NCBI GenBank assembly: GCA_032249175.1
Contig: JAVVGK010000085.1
Location: 1 to 6,914 of the forward strand
From: DSFT01 sp032249175
GTDB lineage: Bacteria > Hydrothermota > Hydrothermia > LBFQ01 > DSFT01
DNA: 6,914 nt
Direction of reading: 5' to 3'
In this document: positions 1 to 6,471 of the stretch, piece after piece
How the letters are laid out: each line of letters starts with the position of its first letter
Position numbering within the stretch: the stretch's first letter is position 1
The notes under the pieces: model-generated
The model's input: only the letters and a program-made list of their open reading frames with translations
What the model was told of the DNA's origin: nothing
Databases searched by the model: none
Position numbers and translations under genes: made by a program

Positions 1-66
1 ATTTATAAAAATTCCATTAAAAAATAAAATTTTATAATTTATCAATTTAAAAAAAATTTAATTTGT
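1..66. other. AT-rich non-coding DNA downstream of cas2; possible start of a CRISPR leader
   Basis: This stretch follows the cas2 stop codon and is almost entirely A and T, with long A/T runs and a small TAAAATTTTA palindrome at 25-34. No reading frame of any size and no CRISPR repeat is visible. In operons of this kind the CRISPR array often lies directly after cas2, preceded by an AT-rich leader, so this may be the first part of a leader. That is inference from position and composition only. No convincing GC-rich stem followed by a T-run was found, so no terminator is called. Confidence 0.35.
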
Positions 67-333
67 CTAAATAATGTTATCAGTTAAATTTTTGGCAACA
101 CCTAAAATTGTTTTTTTAAGTCCTTTGTAATTTTCTACTTCATAAAAATAAATTGAATCTTCTTTTTCATCTATAACTTCTTTAAGCTCAAAAATACATT
201 TTTCTAATTTTGATGCTGTTATTTCTCCTTCAAAAACACTATTTTGAACCCAATTGAAGTACTTTCTTAAAATTTTTCTCACTTTATTTAATCTTTGTTC
301 ATCAGCAATATCATAAGTAATTATAAAGTACAT
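67..333 (-). CDS. cas2: Cas2, CRISPR adaptation endoribonuclease-fold protein
   Basis: This encodes an 88-residue Cas2, the normal length for the family. Cas2 forms a dimer that bridges two Cas1 dimers in the spacer-integration complex. The ferredoxin-like fold is visible as the first strand YFIITYDI with the conserved Asp8, a basic helix (about 14-25), the family motif WVQNSVFEGEI (28-38), and the strand DSIYFYEV (59-66). The ATG lies one base after the cas1 stop (TGATATG), and a GGTGG Shine-Dalgarno-like site sits 4 bases upstream inside the end of cas1. It is the last cas gene of the operon. Family assignment is secure. Any nuclease activity is not implied, since Cas2 often acts structurally in integration. 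Confidence 0.97.
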   Translation of the reverse strand: MYFIITYDIADEQRLNKVRKILRKYFNWVQNSVFEGEITASKLEKCIFELKEVIDEKEDSIYFYEVENYKGLKKTILGVAKNLTDNII

Positions 334-334
334 A

Positions 335-1285
335 TCACCACCAAGCTTTTAAAGGTTCATAAATTTCATCACCTAATAAATGCTTCATAATTTTATAGCA
401 TTCAAGTCTAATTAACATTCTATAAGAAACTTTTCTTTTTAATTTTCTATGTTTTATTGTAGATTTTAGTTTTTCCTCATATTCTTTAATAAATTTTCTT
501 TTTCCTTCATCATTTAAATAGCAGTAATTTAATTCCTTTAAGAAATCATTTTCGTTAATTATGTTAAGATTTAAAACTCTTTTAATTATACTATCAACAA
601 TAATTGGTTTAAAAATTTCAGAAATATCAAGAGCTAATGAGAATCTTCTTTCAGAAGGTTCGTGTAGATAGCTAATTGTAGGATTTAATTGAGTTATATA
701 AATTTCAGAAATAATGGTTGCATACAAAAGCGAATTTCCAAAAGAAATTAAAGCGTTTATTGGGTCAAGAGGTGGTTTTTTTGTTCTTTTTTCAATTTCA
801 AAAAATTCATTATAATAAATTTCTCTTATTCTTCCTTCTATATTCATAATTTTTTCAATATCATTAGCATTTTTTAATTCAAAAAAAATTTCTTTAATAT
901 CTTCAATTCTTTGAGATTTTACTTCTTTCAGGTTCCTTAAAATATTGAAAATGGAACCTTCTATAAATTTTTTAGCTAAGAATAATCTTTTTTCAAAATC
1001 TAAATAATGCTCAACTTGTAAAACCAATAATTTTCCTGAAATGTACTTTTCTCGTGGAAAGAAACTCCCCGAATAATAACCATAGTAATTAAAAATGTGA
1101 AGAATAATTTCATTTTGACTTAAAAAATTTAATAATTTTGTATTTAAAGAAACTTCACCAAAAAGATAAATATCTTTTACATTTTCAATTGGTAAGAATT
1201 TTTTACCTTCATTTGTTTCAAAAACAATTGTGTTTTGTTCTCTATATAAACTGCCTGATTTTAAAATATAATAACTCCTATCCAT
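335..1285 (-). CDS. cas1: Cas1, CRISPR spacer integrase
   Basis: This encodes a full-length 316-residue Cas1, the integrase that inserts prespacers into the CRISPR array as a complex with Cas2. The N-terminal beta domain begins YYILKSGSLYREQNTIVFE, followed by the PIENVKDIYLFGEVSLN region (32-48). The helical catalytic domain carries the expected metal ligands: Glu150 in NIEGRIREIYY, His208 in SYLHEPSERRFSLALD, and Glu223 in DISEIFKPI, with Asp220 also conserved. DPINALISFGNSLLY (174-188) and the C-terminal YRMLIRLECYKIMKHLLG are typical of Cas1 in types I-A and I-B. The ATG lies 8 bases inside the end of cas4 and has no clear ribosome binding site of its own, so translation is probably coupled to cas4. 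All catalytic residues are present, so the protein is probably active. Confidence 0.97.
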   Translation of the reverse strand: MDRSYYILKSGSLYREQNTIVFETNEGKKFLPIENVKDIYLFGEVSLNTKLLNFLSQNEIILHIFNYYGYYSGSFFPREKYISGKLLVLQVEHYLDFEKRLFLAKKFIEGSIFNILRNLKEVKSQRIEDIKEIFFELKNANDIEKIMNIEGRIREIYYNEFFEIEKRTKKPPLDPINALISFGNSLLYATIISEIYITQLNPTISYLHEPSERRFSLALDISEIFKPIIVDSIIKRVLNLNIINENDFLKELNYCYLNDEGKRKFIKEYEEKLKSTIKHRKLKRKVSYRMLIRLECYKIMKHLLGDEIYEPLKAWW

Positions 1286-1805
1286 AGCAAAAGTAAAAAT
1301 ATGAGCATTTCCTACAATAAGGTTTATTTATAACTTCTGGTGGTTTTTTTAAAAATTTAATTTTTAGAATTTCATTTAAAGCATTTTTTATTTTTTCATC
1401 GTCTGTACTTTCTAAATGAACCTCAATTTTTCTTAAAAGCTTTGGATAATGAATAATACCATATTTTACATTTATTCCTCTATTTCTTAAAAACCAAATG
1501 TAATATTTAACTTGGTAAATGTGAGCAGTTTCAAGTGATTTTCCTTTTTTAACTTCATGAATAACAATACCATCTTCAAGAGTTATAAAATCAATTTTTA
1601 TTGGCTCATAAAGATAACTTGTAATTTTCTCTTCTTTTCTATAAAATTGCTTTTCAATAATTTTACCAATTTCAATAAATTCGGATGTATGCTCAAAACT
1701 GATTTGCTTTGAGAATAACCATAACTTTCTTTTACAAATAATATAATAAGCAACTTCAATTCCTGTGATATAAATTTTATAAAAATCAAATAATGAAAGA
1801 TTCAT
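1278..1805 (-). CDS. cas4: Cas4, RecB-type nuclease/iron-sulfur protein of CRISPR adaptation, with altered motif I
   Basis: This encodes a 175-residue Cas4, which trims prespacers and helps select PAM-flanked fragments together with Cas1-Cas2. The N-terminal block ITGIEVAYYIICKRKLWLF contains the first cluster Cys (Cys24). The other three cluster ligands are at the C-terminus in C164-x2-C167-x5-C173. RecB-like nuclease motifs follow the family: Asp72 (IDF), Glu84-x-Lys86 (HEVKK), and Q98-x3-Y102 (QVKYY). The conserved His of motif I, usually G-K-L-I-H-E, appears here as Glu51 in GKIIEKQFY, an unusual change that could weaken nuclease activity. The start is set at the ATG at 1805, which has GAAGG 8 bases upstream. 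An earlier ATG at 1811 and a TTG at 1820 are in frame but less well placed. The gene overlaps the end of cas3 by 20 bases. Identity is sure; the effect of the motif I change is inferred. Confidence 0.93.
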   Translation of the reverse strand: MNLSLFDFYKIYITGIEVAYYIICKRKLWLFSKQISFEHTSEFIEIGKIIEKQFYRKEEKITSYLYEPIKIDFITLEDGIVIHEVKKGKSLETAHIYQVKYYIWFLRNRGINVKYGIIHYPKLLRKIEVHLESTDDEKIKNALNEILKIKFLKKPPEVINKPYCRKCSYFYFCYG

Positions 1806-4383
1806 TTTCATTACCTTCAAGAACTAAACCTATTTCTTCATTATATTCTTTTTCTTTAATAATATAAATTCCTTCAAGCCAGGGAAGTAATTTTTCATCA
1901 ACATCAATTTCATAAGTTAATTTTCTATTTAAATTCAAGTTTCTAAAATATGGAACGGAAATAATATACCTCATCAAAATATTCTTTTTAAATTCTGAAA
2001 ATGAAATTTTATTTTCTTTAATTTTTTTAATTTCCTCCTCAAATTCTTTTAATTTTCCTTCTATGATAACATCAACATTATAAACCTCTCTGAAAATTTT
2101 TTGTGCCTCACTTTTCCTATTTGACATATAACCTGCGGAAAGAATTTCAAGTGTATTGTAAAATTCAGGAAGATATTTTCCATCTAATGGAATTGATTTA
2201 TAAAAGTTATCAACGAGTTTGTATTTATCGTATTCACTGAGTCCTATTTCTAAATTATTGATATTGCTAACCCATTCATCATCTTCAATAATTTTTTGTA
2301 GAATATTTTGATTTTGCTGATTTTTCTTTCTTCTTCCTTTTTCCTTTTTGCTTCTACTTGCTTGATTCTCTCCTTGTAAAGATTGAATTAAACCGCTAAA
2401 ATGCTGATTGAAAAAATCAGAAAGTTCAACTTCTGGAACATCATCAATTTCTCCTTGCGATTTTTTCCAAAGCCATGCTAATGATAATTTCAAAAGTTCT
2501 TTTTTATAGACATTACCCTTTCCAGATTCAAGACCATTTTTAAAAACCCAAATAAAAACATTAGGTTCATTTATAACTTTCTCATCAAAATATCTTCTTC
2601 TTAAAACTCTTCCCATTCTCTGAATTAAGGCATCAAGGGGACAAATTTCACTGAATAAAACATCTGCATCAATATCTAAACTTGCTTCAATAACCTGTGT
2701 TGCTACTAAAATTTTTCCTTCATTTTCAGGTTTTGGGTTTTTAAATTCTTTTTCAATAAGTTCAACTTCCTTTTTTCTTCTATCTTCAAGAGTAAAACGA
2801 GAATGAATTAAGAAAATTTTGTTTTTTAATGAATAATCTGCCTTCTCTTTTAATTTCTTATAAATTTCTTGTGCTTGTTTGACTGTATTTAAAATTACAA
2901 GAACATTTTTTCCTTTCTTGGCTTTATCTATTATCTCATCTATTTTTTTATCTTCATTTTCAATAACCTCTATCTTCAATTTATGCTTGCAGATTTTTTT
3001 AAAATTTTCTTTCTTTTCTTCATATACATTTATTTCTTCAAATTGACTTCCAATTCTATTTTCAATTTCCTTTTTTACAAAATATGGCATTGTTGCAGAC
3101 ATAAGTAAAAACTTTCCTCCCATTTTAACAACCCAATCAATAAAGCTAACTATAATAGCACATGCTTTTGGATCATAAGCTTGAACTTCATCAATAATAA
3201 GACGAGAGTAAGAAAATAGAGCAAAAATTTTTTCATATCCGGGCGGTCTTAAAGCATAAGGGAAGAACTGATCCCCTGTTGAAATTATCGCAGGAAAAGA
3301 TAAGGCTTTTGAAAGCTCATAAAGTTTTGTTGTGTCCCCAACATCTCCTTCTTTTTCAAGCAAATAAACATCTGCATCTGAATGTAATAAACCTACTTTT
3401 TCATCTCCAAAAATGTTTTTTGCTCTTTCATATATTTGATTTACCGCTGAACGTAAAGGCAGAGTATAAATGAATTTTTCTGAATTAGACCAGAGAAAAG
3501 CAAATTCAGTTTTTCCATATCCCGTTGGAGCTATTAAAATAATGTTTTTATTTCTTATCTCTTCATTGTTTAATTTTTGAATTTGCCATATTTTATTTTC
3601 GTCCTGTTGATTAATTTTTCTTTTGAAATTTTCTTTTATTTTATCAAAACCTATTGAATCAATTTCAATGTTATCTAAATTCTCATTTTCTTCTTCACAA
3701 AATGAAGCAAAGTGGTCGCACCTTTGAAGAAATCCAGAAATTAAAATCCATTTTTTGTGTTCTTCAAAACTTTTTATAAGAATTTCTCTCAAAATCTCAT
3801 AATCAAAATTATATGGTGGTATTGCTATGTGGTAAAAAGGTAGATTGTTTAGAATTTCTTTCAATTTTTTTTCATTTAACTTTATGCTATTAATTAATTT
3901 AGAAATATCGTCATCGTTTATATTTAAATTTTTAATTTCATTTTCCAAATTTTGCTGGAATTTATCTTTCCAATTACTTAAAACCTTTTTAGCAAAGTTT
4001 TTAAATTTATCATTTGTTCTTATAAACTCATCAAAACTTTCTCGCCAGTGGTGATAAGCAACTGCTGAAATTACAAATTTAACAAGCTTTTCATCGTTAT
4101 TTAAAATACTTTTTACTTTAAATTCATCTATCCAAAAAACTGAAAATAGAGAATGTGGAATTTCATAAATAATATCAAAAGGCTCATAATTTTTATTTCT
4201 AACTTTTGATATTTGAAACTTTGGTATAACCTTGCCAAAATCATGATAAAATATTGCTATTTTTATAGCTTTTTTAATAGTGTCATCAGGAATTTTACAT
4301 TTAATTTTATCAAAAGCACTAAGAACATCTTCTATATGTTTAGACAAGGTTATGGACTTGCTTTTTGCCCAAATTTGAGACAT
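1786..4383 (-). CDS. cas3: Cas3, HD nuclease fused to DExD/H-box helicase
   Basis: This encodes an 865-residue Cas3, the nuclease-helicase recruited by Cascade to unwind and degrade target DNA. The N-terminal HD domain has the expected metal ligands: His16, the HD pair His47-Asp48 (YHDFGKV), His77 (PHSL), His111-His112 and Asp223 (QRCDHFAS). The superfamily 2 helicase follows: Walker A APTGYGKTE (285-293, Lys291), the DEAH-box equivalent DEVQ (398-401), SAT (429-431), motif V in ATQVIEASLDID (561-572), and motif VI QRMGRVLRR (588-596). The tail ends in a typical Cas3 segment, LPWLEGIYI...EIGLVLEG. A charged, Gln/Lys-rich stretch at about 669-692 looks like a flexible linker between the helicase and C-terminal domains. 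HD and helicase are in one chain, and all catalytic motifs seem intact. The start is fixed by a strong AGGAGG site. Confidence 0.97.
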   Translation of the reverse strand: MSQIWAKSKSITLSKHIEDVLSAFDKIKCKIPDDTIKKAIKIAIFYHDFGKVIPKFQISKVRNKNYEPFDIIYEIPHSLFSVFWIDEFKVKSILNNDEKLVKFVISAVAYHHWRESFDEFIRTNDKFKNFAKKVLSNWKDKFQQNLENEIKNLNINDDDISKLINSIKLNEKKLKEILNNLPFYHIAIPPYNFDYEILREILIKSFEEHKKWILISGFLQRCDHFASFCEEENENLDNIEIDSIGFDKIKENFKRKINQQDENKIWQIQKLNNEEIRNKNIILIAPTGYGKTEFAFLWSNSEKFIYTLPLRSAVNQIYERAKNIFGDEKVGLLHSDADVYLLEKEGDVGDTTKLYELSKALSFPAIISTGDQFFPYALRPPGYEKIFALFSYSRLIIDEVQAYDPKACAIIVSFIDWVVKMGGKFLLMSATMPYFVKKEIENRIGSQFEEINVYEEKKENFKKICKHKLKIEVIENEDKKIDEIIDKAKKGKNVLVILNTVKQAQEIYKKLKEKADYSLKNKIFLIHSRFTLEDRRKKEVELIEKEFKNPKPENEGKILVATQVIEASLDIDADVLFSEICPLDALIQRMGRVLRRRYFDEKVINEPNVFIWVFKNGLESGKGNVYKKELLKLSLAWLWKKSQGEIDDVPEVELSDFFNQHFSGLIQSLQGENQASRSKKEKGRRKKNQQNQNILQKIIEDDEWVSNINNLEIGLSEYDKYKLVDNFYKSIPLDGKYLPEFYNTLEILSAGYMSNRKSEAQKIFREVYNVDVIIEGKLKEFEEEIKKIKENKISFSEFKKNILMRYIISVPYFRNLNLNRKLTYEIDVDEKLLPWLEGIYIIKEKEYNEEIGLVLEGNENESFII
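1814..1818 (-). promoter_or_regulatory. Ribosome binding site of cas4 (GAAGG)
   Basis: GAAGG lies 8 bases upstream of the ATG at 1805 and inside the cas3 coding sequence. It is only 2 bases from the in-frame ATG at 1811, which is too close for efficient initiation, so it favours the 1805 start. Confidence 0.5.
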
Positions 4384-4385
4384 TT

Positions 4386-5186
4386 TTAACCTCCTAAGTT
4401 AGCAAAGAAAACAGGAATTTTTTCTTCTTCATCAAGATAAAATTTTAAGTCATAAATTTCTCCATCGTTGAGTTTGGCATCAATATATTCAAAACACCTT
4501 ATTCCGTTTTTGAGCTTGTAAAATGTAGGGATTTTATAAAGCAGTCCAGAAGCTTTTTCAAACCAATCATTTCTTAATTGTAAATTATTACCTGTCCAAA
4601 GCTCTTTTGGAATCCAAAAGAATTTTTTAAAGCTTCCACCGATATCACTTATTTTAATTTCAACAAAATCTACCTTTTCCAAAACAATCCAATCTTCTGC
4701 CCTTCCAAGATGAAGTGGATAAATCCAATTTTTTGAATTTGAAAAAGCATCTTTTATATTCTCAAGAAAATTTTCATCCTCATGATAAAGATAAATCCAA
4801 AGATTAACATTATTTAAAATATCAATTAGGACAGGCATTTGACCTCCCGGATGCTCTAAAAGACCTGAAACATAACGATTTTCATGATAAACAAACCTTG
4901 AATTATGGCTTTCTTTTGATAAATTCCTAAACCATGTCCATTCAGTTGTTTTGCTTTCAAATGCTCCACAAATTGAGATTTTTATTTTTTTGAGTTTGTG
5001 GTAATTTTGATGAGATGGTTCTTCTTTACCTTCTAAATTTCTAATCCCAAGGATATTACACAAAAGTCCAATAAATGTTGAATATGGAGGAATTGGATAA
5101 GTATGCCTTCTTTGATAAGTAAAAGGAATTCTATAATGCGCTTGTGGTTGATATATTTTTACTTTTAAAATTTTTAAATTTTCCAT
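4386..5186 (-). CDS. cas5: Cas5 (Cas5t/Cst5-like), Cascade subunit of a type I-B system
   Basis: This encodes a 266-residue Cas5, which caps the 5' handle of the crRNA in Cascade and contacts Cas8 and the first Cas7. The N-terminal RAMP-type domain is recognisable: the first strand LKILKVKIYQPQAHYRIP, then RRHTYPIPPYSTFIGLLCNILG (26-47), the block that marks the Cas5t branch found with Cst2-type Cas7. A second family landmark, PLHLGRAEDWI, lies at 157-167. In type I-B Cas5 is structural; crRNA cleavage is done by Cas6, which is not in this window. The gene normally follows cas7 directly, but here about 1.3 kb of non-cas genes separates them. Its ATG lies 13 bases inside the end of the upstream fusion gene, and the gap to cas3 is 2 bases. 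Confidence 0.93.
   Translation of the reverse strand: MENLKILKVKIYQPQAHYRIPFTYQRRHTYPIPPYSTFIGLLCNILGIRNLEGKEEPSHQNYHKLKKIKISICGAFESKTTEWTWFRNLSKESHNSRFVYHENRYVSGLLEHPGGQMPVLIDILNNVNLWIYLYHEDENFLENIKDAFSNSKNWIYPLHLGRAEDWIVLEKVDFVEIKISDIGGSFKKFFWIPKELWTGNNLQLRNDWFEKASGLLYKIPTFYKLKNGIRCFEYIDAKLNDGEIYDLKFYLDEEEKIPVFFANLGG
4390..4395 (-). promoter_or_regulatory. Ribosome binding site of cas3 (AGGAGG)
   Basis: A consensus AGGAGG lies 6 bases before the cas3 ATG. It is built from the last sense codons of cas5, which encode its terminal Gly-Gly. It fixes the cas3 start and gives the helicase gene its own strong initiation site within the operon. Confidence 0.85.
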
Positions 5187-5665
5187 TCCTTCATAACCTC
5201 CTTTATAATTTTTGATGGATAATCTTCAATAGAAAAAACTGCTCCAAGGTATATTTCAAAGCTTTGATGAGGAAACTTCTTTTCAAAATCCACTCTTGTG
5301 AATGAAAATTCTTTTTTTGAAAAGAAATCTAAATCTTCACTTATTCTATGCTTATGTTTTATCATTAGTGCAGTTCCACCACTTAGATAAAAATTTTTAA
5401 AATGCTTTTGTATTTCTCTTTCTTTCCATAGCTTTATCCAAAATTTTACTCCTCTTTTTATTTCAGGATATTTGAAAGCAACATAAAATGTTTCATTTGG
5501 AAATTTTTTATAGATAAACTTTATATCTTCAAAAGTGCCATATTGTAAAATTCTTAAAATGAACTTTTCAAGATAGGTTTTTCCATCGGGACAATCCCAA
5601 AAGAGAACTTTGAATTTCTTTGGAATTTTTATTTCTTCTAAATAAATAGGTTTTATTCGTTTCAT
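5174..5665 (-). CDS. DUF6922-type domain fused to truncated AbiEii-like nucleotidyltransferase
   Basis: This 163-residue protein joins two parts that are normally separate genes. Residues about 18-82 form a DUF6922-type domain: KVLFWD (19-24), ILRILQYG (36-43), and a closing VKFWIKLW (73-80) that matches the NFW end of the gene at 6220-6471. Residues about 90-153 match the first part of the NTase encoded at 5667-6236: FYLSGGTAL...KHRISEDLDFF, with the metal-binding pair Asp111 and Asp113 intact. The match continues in outline to FEI...FS..DYPSKIIK. There the protein ends in KEVMKEWKI, read through the cas5 ribosome binding site, so the second half of the NTase fold is missing. The start is the ATG one base after the previous stop (TGAAATG); an in-frame TTG at 5692 is less likely. 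It is probably a remnant of a second antitoxin-toxin pair fused by deletion, though a functional fusion cannot be excluded. Confidence 0.75.
   Translation of the reverse strand: MKRIKPIYLEEIKIPKKFKVLFWDCPDGKTYLEKFILRILQYGTFEDIKFIYKKFPNETFYVAFKYPEIKRGVKFWIKLWKEREIQKHFKNFYLSGGTALMIKHKHRISEDLDFFSKKEFSFTRVDFEKKFPHQSFEIYLGAVFSIEDYPSKIIKEVMKEWKI
5197..5204 (-). promoter_or_regulatory. Ribosome binding site of cas5 (AAAGGAGG) inside the upstream gene
   Basis: AAAGGAGG, the strongest Shine-Dalgarno sequence in the window, lies 10 bases before the cas5 ATG. It is read as Lys-Glu-Val codons of the upstream DUF6922-NTase fusion, which ends 13 bases into cas5. The similarity of that fusion to its full-length relative fades at this point. 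This suggests the site belongs to the original cas5 leader and that the insert was trimmed against it. Confidence 0.75.
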
Positions 5666-5666
5666 T

Positions 5667-6236
5667 TCATTCAAACTTTCCAAAATTTTCAATGAAAAAT
5701 TTTTTTATCTCGTTCCAGCTTACTTTTTTTATCATTTTAAGTTCTAATTCCTTATCAGCATCTTCAAAAAAAGTAAGAGCCTTATGTATAATAAGTGAAT
5801 TTATTTTTCCGTATTTTTTAGAAAACATTTCAATCAATTGCTGAGGTTTTATTTTTATTTCGTTCATAATAAAATAAGCATCTACAAAATCCTTTTTACT
5901 TCCTCTTTGAATAATTGCCAGTACCTTCATACACAGTATATCCTCAAGCGAAGCAATTTTTATTATCTCAAATTTCAAAAGTGGTTTTAAAAGCTCATAA
6001 GGATAGTAAAAGAAAGAAAATTTTATTTCATCAATTTCAAGATGGACAGTGTCCTTTGAGAGAGAAAGAACATTGAAGTTTTCAAAAATTTTTTTGGTGA
6101 AAAAAACAAGGTCTATTGATTCTCTATGTTTGAGATAATAATAAACAGCTGTTCCACCTGCAAGATAAAATTCTCCTTCATATATGAAATTTTTTATTTT
6201 TTCAATAGCAGATCTATGCTCATTTTTCAATTCCAT
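5667..6236 (-). CDS. AbiEii-like nucleotidyltransferase (putative toxin) with altered DxD motif
   Basis: This 189-residue protein belongs to the AbiEii/MenT-like nucleotidyltransferases, the toxin half of many two-gene modules; characterised MenT relatives transfer nucleotides to tRNA ends. Motif I is FYLAGGTAVYYYLKHRESIDLVFF (23-46). The usual DLD is DLV: Asp42 is kept, but position 44 is Val (codon GTT, one base from Asp GAT). The rest of the fold is complete: KFSFFYYPYELL (72-83), IASLEDILCMKVLAIIQRGSKKDFVDAYFI (94-123) with Lys104, Lys115, Asp116 and Asp119, and a C-terminal VSWNEIKKFFI typical of the family. The ATG overlaps the end of the DUF6922 gene by 17 bases, the usual antitoxin-toxin arrangement. 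Losing the second metal-binding Asp would be expected to reduce or abolish catalysis. The family call is firm; the toxin role is inferred. Confidence 0.85.
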   Translation of the reverse strand: MELKNEHRSAIEKIKNFIYEGEFYLAGGTAVYYYLKHRESIDLVFFTKKIFENFNVLSLSKDTVHLEIDEIKFSFFYYPYELLKPLLKFEIIKIASLEDILCMKVLAIIQRGSKKDFVDAYFIMNEIKIKPQQLIEMFSKKYGKINSLIIHKALTFFEDADKELELKMIKKVSWNEIKKFFIENFGKFE

Positions 6237-6471
6237 AGTAAGTTTTCCAAAAGTTTAAAGATTGCTTTGAAAGAAGTCTTTGAGCTTTTTCACTTTTTAG
6301 GAAATTTATAATTGATTCATCTTTAACAACACTTCTTAAAATTTTGAACTCTTCTTTATCTCCTAATTCAAGAACTCTTGCTATAACAAAATGTGAATTT
6401 AAATTTTCTATAACTGAATTCCATTCATAATCCCAAAAAAGATGTTTCAATTTTTCAAGATTGTTTTTCAT
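6220..6471 (-). CDS. DUF6922-type small protein, putative antitoxin partner of the nucleotidyltransferase
   Basis: This 83-residue protein has the features of DUF6922-type proteins that commonly precede AbiEii-like nucleotidyltransferase genes: LFWDYEW (11-17), the helix HFVIARVLELGD (27-38), and LLSKQSLNFWKTYYG (66-80). It is predicted to be helical and soluble, with no signal peptide or membrane segment. By position and pairing it is the likely antitoxin or regulator of the downstream NTase, but this role is inferred. The start is the ATG at 6471, just ahead of the conserved LFWD block. A longer in-frame reading to 6513 would add 14 residues encoded across the hairpin and within cas7, and looks spurious. 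The gene overlaps cas7 by 17 bases and the NTase gene by 17 bases. Its ribosome binding region lies inside a 19-bp hairpin, so translation probably depends on ribosomes finishing cas7. Confidence 0.78.
   Translation of the reverse strand: MKNNLEKLKHLFWDYEWNSVIENLNSHFVIARVLELGDKEEFKILRSVVKDESIINFLKSEKAQRLLSKQSLNFWKTYYGIEK

Noticed and set aside
1..66. CRISPR repeat or terminator in the left-edge DNA
   Set aside because: Only simple A/T runs and a weak 10-bp AT palindrome are seen; no repeated unit of CRISPR size and no GC-rich stem.
1598..1789. Minus-strand 63-codon frame inside cas4
   Set aside because: It is an alternative frame of cas4 without family features; the cas4 frame carries the Cys ligands and nuclease motifs.
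3279..3473. Plus-strand open frame of 64 codons
   Set aside because: It lies wholly inside cas3 on the opposite strand, has no recognisable domain and looks like a chance frame in AT-rich coding DNA.
3845..4054. Plus-strand open frame of 69 codons, Phe/Leu-rich
   Set aside because: It is antisense to the cas3 HD domain. Its hydrophobic look comes from reading Lys/Glu-rich codons backwards, not from a real membrane protein.
5666..5692. TTG start for the fusion gene giving 172 residues
   Set aside because: The ATG at 5665 sits one base after the previous stop in a TGAAATG arrangement, and the extra residues overlap the NTase end without added similarity.
6126..6311. Plus-strand open frame of 61 codons
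   Set aside because: It is antisense to the NTase and DUF6922 genes, whose conserved motifs show the minus strand is coding.
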